From contig CAVZII010000005.1 in assembly GCA_963775275.1 (NCBI GenBank), positions 4,419,370-4,483,369 of the forward strand: 64,000 nt of DNA. The letters run 5' to 3'. The notes below the pieces were generated by a model, which searched no databases, was not told the DNA's origin, and saw only the letters and a program-made list of their open reading frames with translations. Numbering within the stretch: position 1 is the first letter of the stretch; each line of letters begins with the position of its first letter. The translations under genes were made by a program, and so were the position numbers. Below, piece after piece: positions 15,616 to 22,805 of the stretch. The DNA is from JANWHQ01 sp963775275 (GTDB taxonomy: Bacteria; Pseudomonadota; Alphaproteobacteria; Caulobacterales; Caulobacteraceae).

Positions 15616-16463
15616 AAGAAGGCGATGGTGCGGAACTCGATGCTTTCCCTGGGCGGGGTCCCGGGCGGGGTGGTCGGGTCCTCGAAGCCGGTGTGGGGGG
15701 TGAAGCGGGCGACGGCAGGGTCGGAATCCCAGCACTTGAGCAGGATCGCCTCGTCGGTGCGCATCTCAGGCGCGTAGAACCAGCGCTGCCCCGGATCATG
15801 ATGGACGCCCTGGGTCTCGCCCCGGCGATGCTGGTAGATCAGGGCGGTGGAGACGAGGTCTTCGGGCCTCACCGATGAGGCGTCGCAGACCGCCAGCGGC
15901 CAGTCGCGCGCGGGGTGCGAGATGGGACGCCAGACGTTGACGATGGCCGCGCGCCTTTGCAGCAGAGCCTCGGCGGCCTCCTCGCCCATCAGGTCGCGCA
16001 CCCGCTGGGGCCCGGAAGCGGCGGTGTAGTCATTGTGCGCGCGCGTCGCGGGCTGGCGCGGCGACCCGGAGGCGCGGTCGGGCAGGCCATCGGCGCGGCG
16101 CCGCAAAGTCTGGTCGAACACGACCACGCGCCTGGCCCCGGTGGCCGCCTGGACCAGCTCGGCGGCCTCGGGGACGCCGAGCGCCAGGACCTGGGCCTCG
16201 TCCCAGAAGTCGCGGACGGCCGAGCGGTGATGGACCAGCTCGAAGCCCTGAACGTCGAGCGACAGTCGCCCCGCGATCGGCCGCATGTCGCGGATGGTCA
16301 CGGCGTGCGGCTCGTAGACGGCGTTGGCCGCGGGCGCGCCCGGCGGGGGATCGTAGGTGTAGACGAACAGCGGCTCGTGCGACGGCGCGGCGAAGAGCAG
16401 GCTCGCGTCCACCGCGGGCAGGTCCTGGTCGGCGATGCGATCCTCGGCGACATCCAGGGGCAT
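15612..16463 (-). CDS. CmcJ/NvfI-family oxygenase (copy 2 of 3)
   Basis: A 283-residue intact member of the CmcJ/NvfI (gibberellin-desaturase-like) family of putative iron(II)/2-oxoglutarate enzymes. HNDYT provides the HxD pair and a later His (TPHTGFEDP) the third ligand; PRESIEFR near the end may bind 2-oxoglutarate. VYEPHAVTIRDMRPI and DLVSTALIYQHR are family-typical. GGAGG lies five bases before the ATG. Its TAG stop lies in the CTAG of hairpin 2a. A 17-bp palindrome 70 bp upstream is a possible operator. The substrate is unknown. Confidence 0.82.
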   Translation of the reverse strand: MPLDVAEDRIADQDLPAVDASLLFAAPSHEPLFVYTYDPPPGAPAANAVYEPHAVTIRDMRPIAGRLSLDVQGFELVHHRSAVRDFWDEAQVLALGVPEAAELVQAATGARRVVVFDQTLRRRADGLPDRASGSPRQPATRAHNDYTAASGPQRVRDLMGEEAAEALLQRRAAIVNVWRPISHPARDWPLAVCDASSVRPEDLVSTALIYQHRRGETQGVHHDPGQRWFYAPEMRTDEAILLKCWDSDPAVARFTPHTGFEDPTTPPGTPPRESIEFRTIAFF

Positions 16464-16532
16464 GACGGCCTCCGTCGTTGTGCAACGCGGGAATTGGTAG
16501 CCGCCAACGCGCGCCGTGTCGCACGATGTCTT

Positions 16533-16549
16533 CTAACCGCGCCGGTTAG
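16533..16549. promoter_or_regulatory. 17-bp palindrome upstream of CmcJ/NvfI copy 2
   Basis: CTAACCG-CGC-CGGTTAG is a perfect inverted repeat about 70 bp upstream of the oxygenase start and 16 bp past the stop codon of the upstream permease gene. The form is like TetR-family operators. No TetR gene is in the window, so a distant regulator would be needed. Confidence 0.45.
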
Positions 16550-16564
16550 TTCCGTTCACAGCCG

Positions 16565-17368
16565 TCAGGTCACCGTCTCGGCGCTGTAGCGGGCGATCAG
16601 GCCCGTCCTGATGGCGTAGCGGTAGACGCTGGTGAAAAAGAGGCCGGCGAGCACGATGTAGAGCGCCGCCAGCCCCGCGCCGAAGGCGAGCAGCCCCATG
16701 GGCGCGCCATGGCCCAGGACGATGGAGCGCATGCCCTCGAAGACGTAGGAGGGCGGCAGGGCCTTGGAGACCGCCTGCATCCACGGCGGCAGGGTGGAGA
16801 GCGGATAGAACACCCCGGCGAAGGGCGAAATGATCGAGGGGATCGGCCAGATCAGCCACTCCGAGGCCGGGCCCAGGCGCAGGACCACGCCCATGGCGAA
16901 GATCCCGAGCGCGATGCCGGTCAGGAACAGGACCAGCAGGAACGGGATGATGGCGAGGCCATAGCTCAGGATCGACAGGCCGAAGACGAGGCTGGCGAGC
17001 GCCAGCATGACCAGAAGGCCGACCAGGCTCGTGACCACGCCGCTGGTCACCAGACCGCCGATGTACTCGGGCGTCGACAGGGGCGTGGCGAAGACGTTCA
17101 GGAAGTTCCTCGACCAGACGTCCTCGAAGAAGGCCGTGGTCACCCCCTGCATGACCCGGGTGAGGAAGTCCCAGAGCAGGACCGCGCCCAGCAGGGCGGG
17201 CACGAAGTCGAAGCCGGGATGGGCGACGGAATTCAGCCAGCGCGTGATGAAGCCCCACAGGACGATGTCGATGGCCGCCCAGGCGAAGAGCGGCACGACG
17301 CGCACGGGGCTGCCGCGCAACAGATAGACCTGGCGAAGCACGATGGCGCCGACGCGGGAGAGCCTCAT
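16565..17368 (-). CDS. ABC-2 type permease (copy A, intact)
   Basis: A 267-residue ABC-2 exporter membrane subunit with about six membrane segments. It begins MRLSRVGAIVLRQVYLLRGS and contains the conserved short segment PISSIISPFAGVFYPLSTLP-type region (PSIISPFAGVFYPLSTLPPW). The start overlaps by ATGA with an in-frame remnant of its former ATPase gene. The first 31 codons recur almost identically at 18968-19064. Its ATPase is probably supplied by the intact gene at 19061-19828, whose own permease is truncated. Confidence 0.88.
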   Translation of the reverse strand: MRLSRVGAIVLRQVYLLRGSPVRVVPLFAWAAIDIVLWGFITRWLNSVAHPGFDFVPALLGAVLLWDFLTRVMQGVTTAFFEDVWSRNFLNVFATPLSTPEYIGGLVTSGVVTSLVGLLVMLALASLVFGLSILSYGLAIIPFLLVLFLTGIALGIFAMGVVLRLGPASEWLIWPIPSIISPFAGVFYPLSTLPPWMQAVSKALPPSYVFEGMRSIVLGHGAPMGLLAFGAGLAALYIVLAGLFFTSVYRYAIRTGLIARYSAETVT

Positions 17369-17523
17369 GCCGGGTGCGCCTCCCCGTCGTGCAGGGCCTG
17401 GTGGGCGACGCTCCCTCCTCCTCTCACCTCCAAGGAGACGTGGTTGGCGGCCTGGAGGCCCGCGTCGTCCTTGCACGGGTCCGGGGCGGAAAGGACAGCG
17501 TTGGCGGCCGAGTCGGGGCGCAT
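17365..17523 (-). pseudogene. ABC ATPase remnant, internally deleted
   Basis: A 52-codon open frame whose first part (VLSAPDPCKDDAGLQAANHV) matches the N-terminus of the ATPase at 19061-19828 (VLSARNLCKDYAGLKAVDHV) up to VRGG. Its last part (VAHQALHDGEAHPA) matches that ATPase's C-terminus (VAHETLHGGEARPA). Everything between, including the Walker motifs, is gone, yet the frame is open and the ATGA overlap with the permease is kept. The divergence shows the duplication is old. Confidence 0.85.
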
Positions 17524-17606
17524 CGGCCGTGTGTAGCGGAGGGCGTCGCCCGCCGCACCTGCCGGGCGGCGTCGTCAGCGGACGGACTGGACTTAGTGGG
17601 CATTGA

Positions 17607-17633
17607 AGATTAGTCTATGACGCAGATTAATCT
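17607..17633. promoter_or_regulatory. Tandem palindromes, candidate operator
   Basis: AGATTAGTCT (17607-17616) and AGATTAATCT (17624-17633) are near-identical ten-base palindromes 17 bp apart, ending about 10 bp before the ribosome site of the DUF2141 gene. The operon's third gene is a winged-helix regulator, an obvious candidate to bind here. The region is AT-rich against its surroundings. Confidence 0.5.
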
Positions 17634-17654
17634 GACTACATGGGGAGGCTTGGC

Positions 17655-18122
17655 ATGCCTATGAAATTGAGCGCCGCGCTGGCCGTGACGGCGGCCCTGG
17701 CGGCAGGAGAGGCGACCGCGGCGACCGTGACGGTCAAGCTGCACGGGCTGCGAAGCTCCGACGGCCAGGTCATGGTCGAGCTCTGCGACCAGAAGACCTA
17801 CCTGCTTTACAGCTGCCCCGGCCGCCGGTTCACGCCCGCGCAGGCCGGCGACATGAGCGTGCGGTACGAAGACGTGACGCCCGCCAGGTATGCCGTGACC
17901 GTCTTTCACGACGAGAACGGAGACGGCCATCTGAACTTCAGCAATGTCGGCATGCCGACCGAGGGCTGGGGCGCCAGCCGCGAGCCGAGGATCGTGGCCG
18001 GACCGCCTGCGTTCGACGACACCGCCGTGGACGTCGGCGAGCCCGAGACGACCATCGACGTGCAGATGCACTATTCCAGCGCGACCGCCTCGCCGCCTGC
18101 AACGGCGGGAGGCGCCCGATGA
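17655..18122 (+). CDS. DUF2141-family exported protein
   Basis: A 155-residue secreted protein with a signal peptide (about 1-24, cleavage after ATA) and a DUF2141 domain (VTVKLHGLRSSDGQVMVELC, YAVTVFHDENGDGHLNFSNV, PTEGWGASR). The function of the family is unknown; the fold is a beta-sandwich. The start at 17655 has GGAGG six bases upstream, better than ATGs at 17640 or 17661. First gene of a three-gene operon, with ATGA overlap to the next. Confidence 0.85.
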   Translation: MPMKLSAALAVTAALAAGEATAATVTVKLHGLRSSDGQVMVELCDQKTYLLYSCPGRRFTPAQAGDMSVRYEDVTPARYAVTVFHDENGDGHLNFSNVGMPTEGWGASREPRIVAGPPAFDDTAVDVGEPETTIDVQMHYSSATASPPATAGGAR

Positions 18123-18652
18123 GTCCGGACCACCGGGAGGCGGCCCAGGCGCTGGGCGAGATCGCCCGCGCCGAACGACGGACTGAGGCCTTCGACGCCT
18201 ACCAGCGCGTCGGGCGCGCGCTCGTCGTGTGGGGATGCGTCTGGGCCGCCGGCAATGCCTCGAGCGCCTGCTGGCCCACCCTGACCGGGCTGATCTGGAC
18301 GGGCGCGGTCGCCACCGGGATCATCGCGAGCCTGGCGGCCCGCGCCGACCGTCGCGTGGAGCCCAGGATGCTGGCGGCCGCGGCCGCGGGATTCGGCTTC
18401 CTGCTCCTAACCTCGATCATCCTGCCGCCGCGCTCGAGCGCCGACTGGAACGCCTTCGTGTCGCTGCTGGCGGCGAGCTGCCTGGTCCTGCTCGGCATCT
18501 GGAAAGGCGCCCGCTTCGCCGCCGTGGGCCTGTTCCTGGCGGCCTTCACCCTCGCCGGCTACTTCGGGCTCAGGGCCCACTTCGAGCTTTGGATGGCGGC
18601 GGTGGGCGGCGGCGCCCTGGTCGTGGTCGGGCTGTGGCTGCAGAAGCTCTGA
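18119..18652 (+). CDS. Integral membrane protein, unknown
   Basis: A 177-residue protein with about six predicted membrane helices after a charged N-terminus (EAAQALGEIARAERRTEAFD). I recognise no named family. It overlaps the DUF2141 gene by four bases (ATGA) and is followed two bases later by the regulator gene. Its position suggests a partner of the DUF2141 protein, possibly a sensor regulated by the downstream winged-helix protein. Confidence 0.75.
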   Translation: MSPDHREAAQALGEIARAERRTEAFDAYQRVGRALVVWGCVWAAGNASSACWPTLTGLIWTGAVATGIIASLAARADRRVEPRMLAAAAAGFGFLLLTSIILPPRSSADWNAFVSLLAASCLVLLGIWKGARFAAVGLFLAAFTLAGYFGLRAHFELWMAAVGGGALVVVGLWLQKL

Positions 18653-18654
18653 GC

Positions 18655-18951
18655 ATGGCCGCGGCGAACGACATCATCCATCAGCCCGTGCGCCTCAGAA
18701 TCCTCGCGGCGCTCAACGCGGCCCGTCCCATGCCGATCGAGTTCTCGCGCCTGAAGCTGATCACCGAGGCCACCAACGGCAATCTCGGGTCGCATCTCTC
18801 GACGCTGGAAAGCGCCGGCTACGTCCGGCTGGAGAAGGACTTCGCCCACAAGCGCCCGCGGACCCGGGCGTTCCTGACGGGCGAGGGACGCCGCGCGCTC
18901 GAGGCGCACCTCTCGTTCCTGCGGGACATCATCGACGCGGCAGGCGGATGA
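18655..18951 (+). CDS. Winged-helix transcriptional regulator
   Basis: A 98-residue MarR/PadR-like winged-helix protein (PVRLRILAALNAARPMPIEF, TNGNLGSHLSTLESAGYVRL, wing RPRTRAFLTGEGRRALEAH) without an additional sensor domain. Small regulators of this HTH type often bind small ligands or respond to dimer state. It is the last gene of the operon and the probable ligand of the tandem palindromes at 17607-17633. It ends 17 bp before the permease remnant. Confidence 0.82.
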   Translation: MAAANDIIHQPVRLRILAALNAARPMPIEFSRLKLITEATNGNLGSHLSTLESAGYVRLEKDFAHKRPRTRAFLTGEGRRALEAHLSFLRDIIDAAGG

Positions 18952-18967
18952 GCCCGGCCCGCCCTCA

Positions 18968-19064
18968 TCGGCGCCCAGGCGAAGAGCGGCACGACGCGCA
19001 CGGGGCTGCCGCGCAACAGGTAGACCTGGCGAAGCACGATGGCGGCGACGCGGGAGAGCCTCAT
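18968..19064 (-). pseudogene. ABC-2 permease remnant (copy B)
   Basis: The first 31 codons of an ABC-2 permease (MRLSRVAAIVLRQVYLLRGS ... PLFAWA), nearly identical at DNA level to the start of the intact permease at 17368. Similarity stops abruptly near 18970, where the regulator operon begins. It overlaps the intact ATPase by ATGA. Any protein made would have at most one membrane segment. Confidence 0.85.
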
Positions 19065-19828
19065 GCGGGACGGGCCTCCCCGCCGTGCAGGGTCTCGTGG
19101 GCGACCGCGACGAAGAGGTCCTCGAGCGTCTTCTCGCCATGCTCGCGAGTGAGGGTCCTGGGATCGCCCTCGAGCAGGATCCGGCCGCGCGAGAGGAAGA
19201 GCACGCGGTCGCAGACCTCCTCGACCTCGTACATGTTGTGGCTGGTCCACAGGACGCCGCCCTGCCCCTTGCGGGCGAAATCGGTGATCCGGGCGCGGAT
19301 GTCCCGCGCGGTGGAGGGGTCGATGGAGGCGGTCGGCTCGTCGAGAAGCAGCAGGCGTGGCTTGTTGAGCATCGCCTTGGCCAGGGACACGCGGGTCTGC
19401 TCACCCGAAGACAGCACGCCGCACTTGGTCCGGCGGAACCGGACGAGATCGAACTCCTCGAGCAGCTCCTCGATCCGCGCCGAGAGGCCCTCGACGCAGT
19501 AGATCATGCCGAAGACGCGAAGGTTCTGCTCGACGGTCAGGTTGCCCGGCAGCGGGGCGTAGACGGCGGCGAAGTTGGTGCGCGACAGGGCCTGCGAGCG
19601 CCGCCGCTCGACGTCCAGGCCCTCGATGAGGATGCGTCCGGCGGTGGGCTCGAGCACGCCCAGGACCATGCTGATGATGGTGGTCTTGCCCGCGCCGTTG
19701 GGCCCGACGAGGCCGACGATCTCCCCGCCCCTCACCTGAAAGGAGACATGGTCGACGGCCTTGAGGCCCGCGTAGTCCTTGCAAAGGTTGCGGGCGGACA
19801 GGACGACGTCGGCCACGTCAGCGCTCAT
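19061..19828 (-). CDS. ABC transporter ATPase (ABC-2 exporter)
   Basis: A 255-residue ATPase: Walker A GPNGAGKTT, Q-loop region, signature LSSGEQTR, Walker B LLLLDEPTAS, and H-loop TSHNMYEVEEV. It is typical of drug/lipid ABC-2 exporters (CcmA/NodI-like). It overlaps the upstream MFS gene by ATGA and the truncated permease downstream by ATGA. Its functional partner is probably the intact permease 1.7 kb further on the same strand. Confidence 0.9.
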   Translation of the reverse strand: MSADVADVVLSARNLCKDYAGLKAVDHVSFQVRGGEIVGLVGPNGAGKTTIISMVLGVLEPTAGRILIEGLDVERRRSQALSRTNFAAVYAPLPGNLTVEQNLRVFGMIYCVEGLSARIEELLEEFDLVRFRRTKCGVLSSGEQTRVSLAKAMLNKPRLLLLDEPTASIDPSTARDIRARITDFARKGQGGVLWTSHNMYEVEEVCDRVLFLSRGRILLEGDPRTLTREHGEKTLEDLFVAVAHETLHGGEARPA

Positions 19829-21105
19829 GACGCCCGTCTAGCCGCAGTTGGACGGCGCGGCGACAGCAGAAGCTTGTAGGAGAGCAAGACCAGGACGCCC
19901 ACCCCGGCCATGATCAGGGCCATGGGCCGGGGCGTGCCGTCGGCCAGCAGGCCCGTCAACGCGCCTGACAGCGAGCCCAGCCCCATGCTGACACAGCCCA
20001 TGACGGCCGACGCCGCCCCGGCCTTGTGGGGGAAATCCTCGAGCGCGCCGGCGGCGGCGTTGGCCTGGTTGGCGCCGATGCATCCCACATAGAAGAAGAT
20101 CGGCGCCGCAATGCCCGCCAGGCCAGCGAAGCCGGTGACGCCCGTCACGGCCAGGGCCAGCCCGGCCAGGAAGACGACCAGGCAGCCGGCGCCCAGCATC
20201 CGTTCGACCCCGTGGCGGCGCACCAGGACGCCATTCAGCGCCGCCCCGCCCATCATGGCCAGGGAGTTGACGCCGAAGAGCAGGCCGTAGGCCTGGGGCG
20301 GGACGTGGAAGATCTCGATGTAGATGAAGGGCGTGCCGGAGATGTAGGCGAACATGCCCGCGCCGGTGAGGCCGGCCGGCAGGACGTGGCCGAGATAGCG
20401 ACGGTTGGTCAGAAGCTCGCCGTACCCCGCGAGCATCTGGACCGGACGCAGCGCCTTGCGACGCTCAGGCGGAAGGGTCTCGGGCAGGAGGAAGGCGAGG
20501 AGGAGGCAGACCGCCGCGAAGGCGGCGAGGCAGCCGAACAGGAGCCGCCAGGAGCCGAACCGCATGAGCTGGCCGCCGATCAGCGGCGCGAGCAGGGGCG
20601 CGAGCGCACCGACCAAAGCCATGAGCGAGCGGACCCTCGCCCCCTCTTCGCGCTGGAAGAGGTCTCGGACCATGGCAGACCCCAGGACCGGCAGGGCGCA
20701 GCCGCCGAGCGCCTGCAGGATTCGCCAGCCGATCAGGGCCGGGATGGATGGGGCGAGCGCGCAGCCGACGGTGGCGATCAGATAGAGGCCGAGCCCGATC
20801 AGGATCGGATTGCGCCGTCCGAACCGATCGCCGATCGGGCCCCAGGCGAGCTGGCCGAGAGCGAAGCCGATCAGGAAGGCGGACAGGGTGAGCTGGACCC
20901 CCGCCTCGCCCGAGCCGAACGCCCGCGCGATGGTCGGCAGGGCCGGCAGGTAGAGGTCCACCGACAGCGGCGTCGCCCACTGCAGAAGCGTCAACAGCAG
21001 GATGATGGCGGCGGAACTCGATACTCGGCGGCCCGCGTGCAACCCCGATGGAGCGCTCAAGATATCGGCCTGCGCGGTCGAGCTGGGCCCCGCCACGTCA
21101 ACCAT
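19825..21105 (-). CDS. Bcr/CflA-type MFS drug efflux transporter
   Basis: A 426-residue MFS protein with 12 predicted helices. VDLYLPALPTIARAF in helix 1 and GPIGDRFGRRNPILIG between helices 2 and 3 are the hallmarks of the Bcr/CflA (DHA1) drug:proton antiporters. The start at 21105 is the first residue set that fits the family; its GGGAG is close to the ATG, so a start at 21252 cannot be excluded. Co-transcribed with the downstream ABC ATPase, giving an export-themed operon. Confidence 0.85.
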   Translation of the reverse strand: MVDVAGPSSTAQADILSAPSGLHAGRRVSSSAAIILLLTLLQWATPLSVDLYLPALPTIARAFGSGEAGVQLTLSAFLIGFALGQLAWGPIGDRFGRRNPILIGLGLYLIATVGCALAPSIPALIGWRILQALGGCALPVLGSAMVRDLFQREEGARVRSLMALVGALAPLLAPLIGGQLMRFGSWRLLFGCLAAFAAVCLLLAFLLPETLPPERRKALRPVQMLAGYGELLTNRRYLGHVLPAGLTGAGMFAYISGTPFIYIEIFHVPPQAYGLLFGVNSLAMMGGAALNGVLVRRHGVERMLGAGCLVVFLAGLALAVTGVTGFAGLAGIAAPIFFYVGCIGANQANAAAGALEDFPHKAGAASAVMGCVSMGLGSLSGALTGLLADGTPRPMALIMAGVGVLVLLSYKLLLSPRRPTAARRAS

Positions 21106-21310
21106 CTCCCGCAAGGGGAGCGGGACGCCTGACCCACACTGACAGCGGCAACGGTTCGCAAACCGGTCGGCCCCCAAGATGCTCCAGCCCTCGGCCAGGA
21201 TAACGGCCGCGCCCTGCTTGCATAGGTGCGGCGGGCCACTCGCCCCTGGCACGAATCCTGCCTCTCGAGAGGCGAATTCGCCGCAACCGTCCTATTTAGA
21301 GCCAAAACCC

Positions 21311-22426
21311 GTGCCCCAGAACCTCAAGCCCCTGACCGCGCTGCGCTTCTTCGCCGCGATCTGGGTCGTGGGATTCCACTACTGGCCCCACCTGACGGCC
21401 GCGCCCATGCCGGTCTGGCAGGCCAAGGGATACCTGGGGGTGGAGCTGTTCTTCGTGCTCTCGGGCTTCATCCTCTCGCACGTCTACCTGGAAGCGCACG
21501 GGACCGGCCGGTTCAGCTACCGGAGCTTCATCTGGGCGCGCCTGGCGCGGATCTATCCGCTGCACCTGCTCACCCTGGCCGGCGTGGGGCTCCTGGCCCT
21601 GGCGGCCGCCGTCATCGGCCTGGATTTGGGCGGCAAGGTGCTGATCTGGAGCTCGCTTCCCGCCGAGCTGACCTTGACCCACGCCTGGGGCCTCGGCCAG
21701 GGCGGGGGCTGGAACCATCCTTCATGGTCGATCTCGGCGGAATGGTTCGCCTATCTGACCTTCCCGCTCTTCGCCTGGGCGGCCTGGCGCATGCGCGCGC
21801 GGCCCTGGCTGGCGGCCGGCCTGGCGCTCGTCCTGGTGTTCGCGATGGACGTCGGCTTCCGGGCCTGGACCGGCCAGCTCCTGACCCTGCAGACCCTCAC
21901 ATTCGGCTTCCTGAGGATCGTCCCCTGCTTCGCCTATGGCGCCGCAGCCTATCTGATATGGCGCACACGCCCCATCCGCACCGAGCGGACCGCGTTGGCG
22001 ACGACCGCGGCCTCGACCCTCGCCGTGATCGCGGCCGCCGCGCTCGGCGCGCCAGACCCGGTCATGGTCGCCCTGTTCGGCCCGCTGATCCTGTCGCTGG
22101 GCGCCCTGTCGAGCACCGGCTCGCGACTGCTCACCCAGTCCGTCTGGGTCTGGCTCGGCGAGGTCAGCTTCGCGGTCTACATGGTCTGCATCCCCTGGCT
22201 GCTGGTCTTCGGCAAGCTGGCCGACCGGCTGCTGCACCTGGAGGGCGGGCCGATGCCCTGGCCGCTCTGGGCCCTGATGTTCGCCGGCGTCGTGCCTGTC
22301 GCGGCCCTGGCGCACCACCTGGTCGAGCTGCCCGCGCGCACCGCGATGCGGCGGTGGGAGGCGCGGCGACGCGTCCGCTCCCGGCCGGCCGAAGCCCTGG
22401 AAGCCGCGCCCGCTTCGGCGGCATGA
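21311..22426 (+). CDS. Acyltransferase 3 (OafA-like) membrane protein
   Basis: A 371-residue integral membrane O-acyltransferase, GTG-started, beginning LKPLTALRFFAAIWVVGFHY (conserved R and H of the acyltransferase-3 fold), with YLGVELFFVLSGFILSHVY and RIYPLHL. About ten helices. Such enzymes acylate surface glycans, antibiotics or lipids. No glycan gene cluster is adjacent. Its stop is followed at 11 bp by the CTAG of hairpin 3. Confidence 0.88.
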   Translation: MPQNLKPLTALRFFAAIWVVGFHYWPHLTAAPMPVWQAKGYLGVELFFVLSGFILSHVYLEAHGTGRFSYRSFIWARLARIYPLHLLTLAGVGLLALAAAVIGLDLGGKVLIWSSLPAELTLTHAWGLGQGGGWNHPSWSISAEWFAYLTFPLFAWAAWRMRARPWLAAGLALVLVFAMDVGFRAWTGQLLTLQTLTFGFLRIVPCFAYGAAAYLIWRTRPIRTERTALATTAASTLAVIAAAALGAPDPVMVALFGPLILSLGALSSTGSRLLTQSVWVWLGEVSFAVYMVCIPWLLVFGKLADRLLHLEGGPMPWPLWALMFAGVVPVAALAHHLVELPARTAMRRWEARRRVRSRPAEALEAAPASAA

Positions 22427-22436
22427 GCCGTCCGGC

Positions 22437-22511
22437 CTAGTGTCCCGACTCCGACGTTTGCAACCGCCTGCGGCGACATCGAACGAACGTCAGAGTCGAT
22501 AAGGACACTAG
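22437..22511. repeat. CTAG hairpin, element 3
   Basis: A 75-bp palindrome of the same type as element 2: feet CTAGTGTCC/GGACACTAG, stem CGACTC(C/T)GACGTTyG, and a four-base bulge (ATAA) only on the right arm. It shares its right CTAG (22508-22511) with element 4. Confidence 0.88.
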
Positions 22512-22585
22512 TGAGGTTTACGAACCTGACGTTCGTCACTGCGGTCGCCCCAAGGGATGGACGAACGTCAGGTTCACCTCACTAG
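22508..22585. repeat. CTAG hairpin, element 4
   Basis: A 78-bp palindrome of the element-1 type: feet CTAGTGAGGT/ACCTCACTAG, stem GAACCTGACGTTCGT, and a four-base bulge (TTAC) only on the left arm, facing the junction with element 3. The right CTAG provides the stop of the small ORF at 22582-22680. Confidence 0.88.
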
Positions 22586-22680
22586 CGGCGGCGGAAGGCC
22601 ATCACCAGGGTGGCCAGCGCCGTCACGATCCCGGCGACGGCCGAACCCATCTCTATGAAGAAGCGCGTGTGGTGGTGCAT
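22582..22680 (-). CDS. Possible 32-aa single-helix membrane peptide
   Basis: A short frame starting MHHHTRFFIEMG, continuing with a hydrophobic helix (AVAGIVTALATLVMAF) and a basic RRR tail, the layout of small membrane proteins. Its TAG stop lies in the CTAG of hairpin 4. The ribosome site is weak (a GGGGGG run 14 bases upstream). It could equally be chance. Confidence 0.35.
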   Translation of the reverse strand: MHHHTRFFIEMGSAVAGIVTALATLVMAFRRR

Positions 22681-22721
22681 GGGTCGGTCTTGAACCCCCC
22701 AAAGGCCCCTGACGCGCGAAA

Positions 22722-22747
22722 GCGGCCGAGGCGAGCCCCTCGGCCGC
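22722..22747. terminator. Hairpin downstream of the cytochrome-barrel gene
   Basis: A perfect ten-bp stem GCGGCCGAGG/CCTCGGCCGC with a six-base loop, 59 bp past the stop codon at 22806 and followed on the minus strand by TTT only. It is a weak intrinsic terminator candidate. Confidence 0.45.
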
Positions 22748-22805
22748 AGTCTAGCGGAAAGCGGCGCGGCGCTGAAGCTGGTTAACTCCAGCGCCGTGCG
22801 CGCGG

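Noticed and set aside
17369..17476. A 36-residue N-terminal extension of the ABC-2 permease
   Set aside because: It is an alternate frame of the ATPase remnant; the true start at 17366-17368 overlaps the remnant's stop by ATGA, as at the second copy.
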